A stretch of 64,000 bases of DNA from Manduca sexta (Eukaryota > Arthropoda > Insecta > Lepidoptera > Sphingidae). The notes under the pieces were generated by a model. That model ran no database searches. It was not told the DNA's origin and was given only the letters and a program-made list of their open reading frames with translations. Positions 55,705 through 64,000 of the stretch are shown piece after piece. Location: positions 4,526,001 through 4,590,000 of the forward strand of contig NC_051120.1 of the NCBI RefSeq assembly GCF_014839805.1, written 5' to 3'. The translations under genes were made by a program, and so were the position numbers. Every line of letters begins with the position of its first letter. The first letter of the stretch is position 1.

Positions 55705-56128
55705 TTTCTTAGCCAGCTTTGAGTCAATCCTTAAGATCAGATTACGGGCATCAGAAAATCTAATTTAAAATCTCCAGAATATGATTTAGCATTTATATTA
55801 CAACTTCACCCATAAGGGTGAATAAAAAGAATATAAATTCTTTGTATAATATTAGTCTTGTAATAATTTACTTTCTTAATCTTGTCTTGTGAAGACTTTT
55901 ACTGATATATTTGTTACGTAACTTAAGGCTGGTCAATGACTCTACATTGATATGGATGTAGAATACTCGGTCATAATTCAGCGGGCATTATGCCAGATGG
56001 AACAATTGCCGTTTGGATTGACGAGGCTTTTTATATTGAAAGGTGTATATATATTCTATATTTAATTGCAATGCGAGCATGGTATTCTAAAGGACTCTCC
56101 ATTTTGATTCTATTCGACAAATGAAAAA
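55705..56128. other. No feature recognised
   Basis: AT-rich spacer. Confidence 0.45.
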
Positions 56129-56507
56129 ATGAATAAATCCCACCTAGCCGAATTTTGGGCACGGTGGTCAATCTCAACGGAAATCAGTCAAGTATGCAAG
56201 AGATGTTATAGTGCACAAGTGTGTGCGCAATTCACAGGTGCACTCTCAGTTCCTTCACTCACAAAGTCCGGTGAGACGACAATCCGACTGGAGAGAGACC
56301 AGGCGCAGAACCAACGGTTTTACGTGTTTTCCGAGCCATGGGGGTAACACACCGCTAACTTCCCGACTCCGAGTTGCGATTAAGTAATTTTTAAGATGGT
56401 AAAACCCAGTCATAACTATTTTGGGTCCACCCGGGATTCGAACCCAGGACCTCAACGCGGTAGTCGTACCATACCATGTACGCATTACGCCACCAAGACA
56501 GTCATAG
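56129..56507 (-). mobile_element. tRNA-derived SINE with long body
   Basis: Read on the minus strand it begins GACTGTCTTGGTGGCGTAAT (A-box region), then GGTCCTGGGTTCGAATCCCG (B box intact). A body follows that on the plus strand reads CGAATTTTGGGCACGGTGG, AGTGCACAAGTGTGTGCGCA, GAGAGACCAGGCGCAG and CAACGGTTTTACGTGTTTTC. I know this arrangement as a common lepidopteran SINE. The overlapping 72- and 96-codon ORFs are part of it. Confidence 0.82.
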
Positions 56508-56624
56508 GTCATAGATGATAATATAGAGTTTGCAATACTTATCAAGTTCGTTCACTTTCTGTGTCAAGAAAAATAATAACTTTTATATTATTTACATTGT
56601 TACGAAATATAGCATTTGATACTC

Positions 56625-56735
56625 ACTTCATGGGACGGAACATACTTGGCGAAAAGTGGGTGCCCTAGTTGCGCCTCTGCATACCCCTTCGGGGATAAAT
56701 GCGTGATGTATGTATGTATGTATACTCACTTCACT
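56625..56735 (+). repeat. SINE-C tail fragment
   Basis: ACTTCATGGGACGGAACATA, GGCGAAAAGTGGGTGCCCTA, GCGCCTCTGCATACC and CCTTCGGGGATAAATGCGTG, then a (TATG)n-like tail. Confidence 0.78.
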
Positions 56736-58163
56736 TACTAAAACTTATGCTTCTGACTTGACTAACAAACTTCAATCTTTACCAAAGGATCTACGTGCCT
56801 TGGGTCACGTAGGGCCTTAAACTTTTTGGCAAACAGCATCTGCAACGCAATCCTTGCAGAGCAAAACAATGTATTGGATTACATGCAACATTTGTTTTGG
56901 GTTTGATGTGAGATCGCTCTGCGCATGTCTCATATTTCGAATTCAGAACAAAATAACGCTTTTAACATGATCTTAGAAGTATAAATTAGTTTATTTAACA
57001 AACATGCTTATTATGGTAAGACTTGAGAAGGCGAAATGTCAAACTCGTCAATTTTATAAAATTTATACAAGTTCTAAAACTATAATAACACTGTTCACTA
57101 TCCATTCCTAAAAAGTGCTAGCACAATAATTTAGGGCAGATTTACTCGTAAATTCCCAGCTAAACGATATAGAAGGTCCACAATGCCCTACCTATTTTTC
57201 AAAGGCCCAAATATTCTATCCAACACATAAATCTCGGAATACGATACAATAGATAGGCATGATAAAACTTCAATAGAATAAACTTCGAAAATACTCATTT
57301 CTCTTTAGTAAATTCCAACTCCAATCTCTGTGAATTTGATTTGAATTTGTCACATGACACTTTCGAGGTAGAACATTTGCAATATCATTTATGTTTGAAT
57401 ATTGGAGGAGACGATAATGCATGTACACTATATAGCCGCCAAATAACGTGCAACAGGGCGTCCTATATCTACCTAATCGGGATCTCTCACTCCAGCACCT
57501 GTCTGCTCCATCGACAGTCATTCTGCAAACATGAAATCGGCCGGCCAAATCAGTTATTACTAGATTTTTTTTATTTTCACTAATGGTGAGATGAAAATTT
57601 TAACTATTATAATCATACATGCAACATATACTCAATTAGACAGAATAGCGCGCAAAACTTTAAAAGTCCGAAATTATACTTCCTAAAAACATAACGTAAG
57701 ATATGTTCAAAATAAAAATGTATTTTTTAAATGATTTGCTTCTAAAAAATTGTTCAGTCTAACGTCTTTCAAAAGTTTCAACTCTTTCGTCTCGCTCACG
57801 CACTTACATTAAATTCCTACAATAATATCAAAATCCTCGCTATTTTTGAAGAGTTGGAAACTAAATCCTTTATTGACTTCTCAGTTGAAGATGTCATAAA
57901 TATCTGATGTCGGAGCATGCCCATTATTCGAAGTATTCCAAGCTCGACCTACATCTAGGCATTAATTTAGAACGGCTTACGTCACCTCTAGTTCTAGGTC
58001 TATGCCGTTGTAACTGCACGTGTACACATCTAATTGTGCCTTGCTGGTTATTCATTTAAAATCTGGGCATATCGAGATATTTAGGCTGCAATTTCTGACA
58101 TTTTCAGGTCCGGAAATCATAACTTACAGTTAAATTTTAAATTTCCGTTTCTTAGGTTAGAAA
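56736..58163. other. No supported gene
   Basis: ORFs on both strands at 57270-57583 cover a GC-richer patch; neither has a recognisable product or splice signals. The rest is AT-rich. Confidence 0.4.
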
Positions 58164-58184
58164 TTTATTTATTTATTTATTTAA
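58164..58184 (+). repeat. (TTTA)n microsatellite
   Basis: About five TTTA/ATTT units, followed by AATAAGGTACACCAACAGCA, a junction I associate with reversed LINE tails in Lepidoptera; not proven here. Confidence 0.85.
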
Positions 58185-59258
58185 TAAGGTACACCAACAG
58201 CATACATATCCTTAAATCTAAAATTAAAAAAGTATTGCGTGTTGACAATTGGCTGATATGCATGCCACTTACAGGTATACACAACGTTCACAAAGTAAAT
58301 ATAATGTGACTAACAAACATTAATACTTAGGAGGAATAAAATTAAAATTTTATAAAAACTTAAACACAATAGGAACTTATAAATAAACAATAAACATTAA
58401 ACATAGGTATTAACTATATAAATATTTTTATAGAGATCATTACATCTGTTAGTGCGATACGGACGAATTTACAGAGAAGAAGGCTTTTCTAAAACGAGCG
58501 AGCGAATATGCGAATATGCGAAATTGATTAATGCCTATATTATTGATAATCGCATCATCAATATTTGGCTTACCATTGGAGCACTGTATGCATCTTTACT
58601 TAAATTTGTTGAGCTCATAAATACTTCAATCTGTGTTAATATAATAGTGTCGGATTAGTATGTATTTTAAATTGATTTTTGCATCTTTAGTATCTAAAAT
58701 GCCTTCGTTCCTAACATTGTATACTATTTATGTGGTCAGGGCTATGTCAGACTGTTTTTATTTAATTAGATCACTCGTATATACGTCATCTGCATATAAC
58801 TAGATCACCGGTGCACGTGTAAAGATAATTTTCGTTCTATTTATAATGAAAACAGATACGTGTCCCAATTTAAATCAACAAAATATGACTTAGCCCTATT
58901 TGCAGTTTATGTTGCTTGTAGTAACAGCTCAACAAATTTTAAGTTGCGTTCATTTTTGTCCTAACAAGAATCGCTTTTTTTTAGTAAAATATACTTCGAT
59001 AAGATAAAGAAAAATTAATATTTTGATTGAAGCTAATATGTCGTTTAAAAATTTAAAAATTATTTTAACGACTTTTATCTCTGTGTACTCTATAATACTG
59101 AATATTTTTTTAATTATATAATTAACGTTATGCAGTTTTGTTCCACTGATATAGATGATGTCTATGAGCGTCAGTAACACATACACACACAAAACTACAA
59201 AGCTATAAAAGCCCATAGATGTGATAAGGGAAAATCATTTATACCACCTAAATATTTT
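58185..59258. other. No supported gene
   Basis: The ORFs at 58452-58658 and 58950-59216 are AT-rich chance frames as far as can be seen. Confidence 0.4.
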
Positions 59259-59506
59259 GCTGTTGGTAGGATATATTTTATATCCGCCCAGATAGCGACA
59301 AACGTACGCAAGGTGTTAAAACCCGCCATAGTAGCCCACGTAAGTGCGCCGCGTTCCGTGATCATTCTGTGTATATCTGGTTCCAACAGGCCGGTATAAT
59401 TGTGACGACTGTCAAGGGATAATCATCTCTCGTTAGTCGACATTCTATTGGATCCCACTCCACTTACCATCAGGTACATTGGGGTCATTTTGTAGTGCCC
59501 ATCTAA
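59259..59506 (+). repeat. Family B retroposon copy
   Basis: GCTGTTGGTAGGATATATTT, AGGTGTTAAAACCCGCCATA, TCATTCTGTGTATATCTGGT, CAACAGGCCGGTATAATTG, CTTACCATCAGGTAC and TCTAAAAAAAAACAT give both ends of the family. Confidence 0.85.
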
Positions 59507-60324
59507 AAAAAAACATATAGCACATATAGAAATAAGTAATTATAAAGTATAACACAATCGGAACGGATTCATTATCTCGCGTTGTTTCTAAGTCGGATAT
59601 CATTAACGTTGGACTTCCCGGCGAGTTCGAGGAAATTTTACTTCCGCTTTCCGGTTTAATTATGTCTTTTTTCTTCTATTTTTTACCTTCCCTGTAATCT
59701 GTTTTTGTTTGCTTGATGACGTTCATGTCGTGTAAAACCTGAGGACGTTTACATCTATCCGCTTCTGGGTTAATTGCTTCAAATTAGTCAAATATTTTCC
59801 TTAATGTCGTTAAATTAAGGTTTCCTTAGTCTACTGATTTTCAGATTTCAACACTTCAAACACCTTCGTCTTGCTTTAACGTATCCGACTAGCCAACATC
59901 AAGACTGCATGATGATCTCCATGATCCCGACTTACTGCTTTCTTATAAACGTTGTATATTCATTGAGGATATTGGAGAACACATCGTCTATGATTAGTCT
60001 AATTTATATTTGGACTTCAGACACCAGATAATGTGCCGTGTCCTAAAGCCTTGACTTCAATAACAACATTATTCCTAAGTGGCGAATACATGTTAAACAC
60101 TTGCTTCGTATATCCACAATCACTTCCTTTTGTCGACTTATTTAACTCCATTATATTAAACGTCCACTTTTCAACCTAAATGTGAAACATTCATAAATAT
60201 TTACGTTCAACCCACTTTAAATTATTCACTTAACTCATTCAATACGTCTACTAAGGAACGAGTAAATTACTACAATTATTTTTGTGTACAAACATTTTCA
60301 TATAGTTCGCCTTTTCAAGATTGT
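59507..60324. other. No feature recognised
   Basis: Unique AT-rich sequence. Confidence 0.45.
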
Positions 60325-60336
60325 TTCATTGCCAAT

Positions 60337-60386
60337 CATCATCATCAGCCACAGGACGTCCACTGCTGAACATGGGCCTCTCCAAA
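60337..60386 (-). mobile_element. Extremely 5'-truncated LINE 3' end (50 bp)
   Basis: On the minus strand the insert reads GAGAGGCCCATGTTCAGCAG, TGGACGTCCTGTGGCTGATG and ATGATG. It is bounded by the 12-bp duplication TTCATTGCCAAT at 60325-60336 and 60387-60398. The (GAT)n tail and the GAGGCCC...CAGCAGTGG motif resemble the tail of SINE-A. Confidence 0.85.
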
Positions 60387-60398
60387 TTCATTGCCAAT

Positions 60399-62969
60399 AA
60401 ATTTATTTTTGTGGAAATGAAAGTTTTATTCGATTCTTCCTTTCTTATTATACTATACTACTCATACTCCTATATTTACATCATCATAATATGTGTCACC
60501 GAACAGAACCCTCTCAATTATTCTTTCCATATTTTTTAGTCTATGTGCGTCTATACTAATATATAGTATTAAGAAAAGAGTAAAATTACGTATCAAGATT
60601 TTTCTACTATCTTAAAAAAATGTAACGCATTAATTACCTCCAGATGCTAGGAACGATTCTGTAGTTTAAAATATCTCATCCAAAAATTCACAATCTTGAA
60701 TTTAGCTGAGTATCGAACAGAGTCAGACCTCACATAGTACAAAGACTAAAAAGGCGATAAACAGAAAAGGCTGTCAAATTACTGCCATTGTTTTAGTTAA
60801 CGTACCATTATTATATCAAGCTGTCATCACGCCATAAGATTACGAAACAAGGCCACCATAAATTTAAGGTTTGCTGTAATAAGTGGCTTGGTAAATTATA
60901 AACTACGTATTGCATCATGAAATCAATTATTATTTCTTCAACCTCACGGATTGTGATTTAAGACTATTGTATGTATTTACTCTTTTTGACGTTGTTTTTA
61001 AATGCAATGCATGAGACATACGAAATCTGAAGAAATAACTTGCATCTCCACTCTATTTGTTTTTTTAAATAATCAATGCAAAATTTAATTAATGTGATTT
61101 ACAATAAATCAAACTTTCATTCTGTGAAAGAATTCCTAATATCGGTTTATCAGTTGCAGAGGTAACTTTATACAAATAAATTTAAATACACATACTTTTA
61201 CCTCTATATTAGTATAGATTATAATATAAGGGATTATCGTCTAGTTTTATGCGTTGCCCTATACGTCTACCCAACAATAGCGTCTAAAAAGTGATCCGTA
61301 AACCAGATCCAGGTCCAACTAATCCAGTTCCAGCCTTCATAGGTCATCGCTCCATCTAAGTGATATTCTTCTCGTTCTTTTACTTATGAATTCAGCATAT
61401 CCAACTATTGCATGTAAGACAATTAGTATTCATTATTTGAATTTGTTGTATTGTTATCGTTACCAATAATTTAATTGTACTAAACACACTTTTAAACGTC
61501 ATTCCGGATTCTATGGAACACAATATAGGTCGATGGTACGGCCAAGCAGGTTTAAACCCATAAATATGTATACCGAATTTGGTTACGGTATTTTGGACAT
61601 AAATTCTCTTGAAGTACAATTTTATGCCATTTTGCTAACGTAAAACGTTTGTTGTTCAAGACTGGGTAAGCCAGTAATGTCCGAGAAATTGTGCCAATAA
61701 AACACCTTGTCGCATATCGCGGGTTTCTTTCTTAATTTTTATTGCTTTCCCGTGGTAACCCTTTCAATTACCTTTTATGTTCGCCAACTGGGAACGCGGT
61801 ATTGCCCGATGATTTATGACTGGTTATTCTTGGAGTGTATAGTGGCAACCCTGGTTATAGGTCATGGGATATTTTCCCGAAAACACGAGAAGAAATTTGA
61901 GGTGATTGATGTGTTGCAACTGCAATGATTTCCTTCATAAATAATGATTTATTTTTTCTGAGAAAAGATCAGACATGATGTTCAGGGCAGTCATGAACTC
62001 TACTCTTAAAGTAACTGGATCGCTGAACCCAAAACATGATTCTCGCGAAAAATCACTAAAAAAGTGAAGCTTACAAAGTTATTGAGTTACTTCCTACCAA
62101 AAAGGTCAGATGGAATTTACAGGGTAATTCATACAGTTTGGCTCAACTCAATTTTCGAACGCAAAAATAATACAGTTGTAAAGTTAGTCAACTGTCAGCT
62201 GAGTCGGCTGCTTGTTTTGAATTATTTTTGCATGTGTTCGTTCCAAAACGTCGTCGTTGCGTGGACTGGCCAGTTCGTTTTTTTTTCAATTCCACGTATA
62301 TGCAGTTTGTGTTCGTATTTTGAAATGTTTTTGAAAAGAATATTAAAAAGTTGGCGCGTGCAATCGACAACGTTGTTAAAACTTTTTTTTTACGTATCGG
62401 TACATGAAAAATCGTATGTTCCGCTTTTGAACGCATTCATATTAAGATACCTGGCCGTTTGATGCTGTTGCCGACCGTAACGATGTTTCGTTTTTTTGCC
62501 GACTGTAATTGCTGTTTTTTGTGTGAAATATTTACATGTCAATGTAGCTCGGATTACATTTGAAACATTACTCGCCGTATTGTTACTGTGTGGGTTATTT
62601 ATTTTTTAAATGGATAAGATGGATGGATAGTCAATCGCTAAGCGAAAATCTCACGTCGTTTGACTGAAGCACATTAAGGCTTGCACATCGGCCCACCTGG
62701 ATTGAAAATAAAATATTGCGTCGGTGGCGTCGTTACCCGCTTCTGCGTTATTTTTTGCTTTGGTTGGTTTTAGTATGCCGAGACGTTGATTCCTATGATC
62801 CGCTAACGTTTGCATGATTATTTTTGCTCATAATGATTTAAAATTCAAGAATATAAGATACACATAACAGCCGCGCCGCAGCCATCAATTTAAAGATTAA
62901 TAAATCACCCATCAGTAAACACAATTAAAACATCAATAAAACGCCAATCACATAGAAATAATGACAAGA
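60399..62969. other. No supported gene
   Basis: ORFs at 61707-61928 and 62064-62462 begin with TTG and GTG rather than ATG, and nothing identifies them. The region 62190-62480 is open on both strands and GC-richer; it could be transcribed leader DNA of an outside gene. Confidence 0.35.
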
Positions 62970-63019
62970 TTACGTCAAGAGTGACAGCTGTCAAAGCACT
63001 TCGGTCCAAGATGGCGGCG
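62970..63019. promoter_or_regulatory. Cluster of transcription-factor-like motifs
   Basis: Within 50 bases lie TTACGTCA (62970-62977, bZIP/CRE type), TGACAGCTGTCA (62982-62993, a perfect palindrome of two TGACAG homeodomain half-sites around a CAGCTG E-box) and AAGATGGCGGC (63009-63019, the YY1/Pho consensus). The flank to about 63100 is GC-richer than its surroundings. A promoter or enhancer is plausible but rests on motifs alone. Confidence 0.35.
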
Positions 63020-64000
63020 GTGCATACCAAAAACAAAATGCAGCAACAATGACATTTCGTCACCGCGACATCTGGCGGACGCCTACAGTGTTACGTAATC
63101 GTGTGAGTTTGTTGTTCTTAGACCATTTGAGGCTGTGGTCTGTAGAGACGTTATGAGGTCATTCTTGATAGTTTCGGCACCTGTTATGTCTGGGACGCAT
63201 ATTGGATGAAATATAATATTTTATAGTCATTGCAGTATACAATTTTGATTTAGGAAATTACTTACAAGTTTCTATAAACATAATTCAGAGCATAAAGTGC
63301 ATTCCATTAAATTCTGATTAATTTTATCAGCTTAGTCAACTTGGAAGGGTTCAGTTTATTTTAGATTATGAAAAACGAATATTTCGTTTGAAGTCAAAGC
63401 TTAGAAGCGTTTTGAAGTTTTGAATTTGTTTAGCTACTTTTATGTCTGACTGTAGAATATCTATCTCTTACTAACTTTATTTTTTCCGTAACGTAACAAA
63501 TGATGAGCTGACCTTAAGTGATAGATCTGAAGTACAAATCCCGAACCGAAAATCGTATCATCCAGAGATACGTCTCTTGTGTGACTGACGGTGTTATTAT
63601 TTATTAGAATCTAATTTTATATCTACTTACCCTCCAATTAAAATTTCACACCTCTATGAACAGCAAAAAAATAAGTTACTTAATGATTTTAATCGAATGG
63701 CCCTTATCGTATCTCGGGCGTAAAATTACTCAAGTCTTTGCGGAAGTGAAATTAGGTTACAAATATTTGTAATGCTTTCCATGCCTTGATGACGCAAGTA
63801 CTTCAAAGCCTATAAGGACCGAGAGCAGGTGGAAACGACAGCGTGACATGTTAAAAAAATTAAATGCTGTTCGGAGCCTGTATGGATTGAAAGGGTGACA
63901 ACAGTGTGAAAGGTGACATGTAAAAATATAAATAACATAATGTTTTAATGGAAAGCTTTGCACGAAACGAATTATTTTATAGTAACACTATCACACTATA
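63020..64000. other. No feature recognised
   Basis: After a GC-richer first 90 bases this is AT-rich DNA. The minus ORF at 63757-63963 has no support. Confidence 0.4.

Noticed and set aside
62064..62462. 132-codon plus-strand ORF
   Set aside because: Begins with GTG, not ATG; no recognised domain; the opposite strand is open as well. Kept only as part of a possibly transcribed region.
1..64000. CRISPR array, bacterial operon or viral genome
   Set aside because: No regularly spaced identical repeats with unique spacers, and no dense collinear coding; apart from the two LTR retrotransposons the coding density is that of intergenic or intronic insect DNA.

Overview
This window looks like ordinary AT-rich, repeat-dominated DNA from an insect, most likely a moth or butterfly. 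The reasons are tRNA-derived SINEs and poly-A LINE tails of types I know as common in Lepidoptera, short Helitrons ending in CTAG, a BEL/Pao element and a Ty1/copia element. The species cannot be named from the sequence. There is no bacterial-type operon, no CRISPR array and no clear multi-gene host system. Family names below (SINE-A, B, C and so on) are local labels for repeats recognised by comparing copies inside this window.

Layout. 1-9000: a SINE tail; a 2.2-kb internally deleted BEL/Pao retrotransposon on the minus strand (876-3090) with 214-bp LTRs and a duplicated leader; a hairpin repeat; Helitron-like copies; LINE tails. 9.0-10.3 kb: the best candidate for a host gene start on the plus strand, with a GC-rich promoter-like stretch, two upstream ORFs, a 29-codon first exon ending at a GTATGT donor, and a possible 45-nt second exon that keeps the frame. 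12830-12902: a tRNA-Lys(CUU) gene with a pol III terminator. 13-30 kb: SINE-A, family B and family D retroposon copies scattered in unremarkable DNA, one of them interrupted by a MITE-like insert.

30724-35204: a complete Ty1/copia retrotransposon with 178-bp LTRs that look identical, a GTATT target duplication, and gag, protease, integrase, reverse transcriptase and RNase H in the usual order. Its reading frame is broken by about eight single-base indels and no nonsense substitution. Its primer-binding site begins at the first base after the LTR and matches the anticodon arm of tRNA-Ile, with C opposite the wobble inosine.

35-64 kb: more SINEs, LINE tails and Helitrons, including one Helitron inserted at an A|T site inside an older hairpin repeat, and a 50-bp LINE end with a 12-bp target duplication. 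Several short palindromic motifs sit in non-repetitive DNA near 43.3, 49.4 and 63.0 kb and may be regulatory.

The parts relate mainly as insertions of different ages. The copia element is youngest by LTR identity; the BEL element has about four LTR differences. SINE-A ends in a tail resembling that of the LINE fragment at 60.3 kb, which suggests the LINE machinery mobilises it. I found nothing I can defend as a new biological system. The copia primer site and the 9.3-kb candidate gene are the two points most worth checking.
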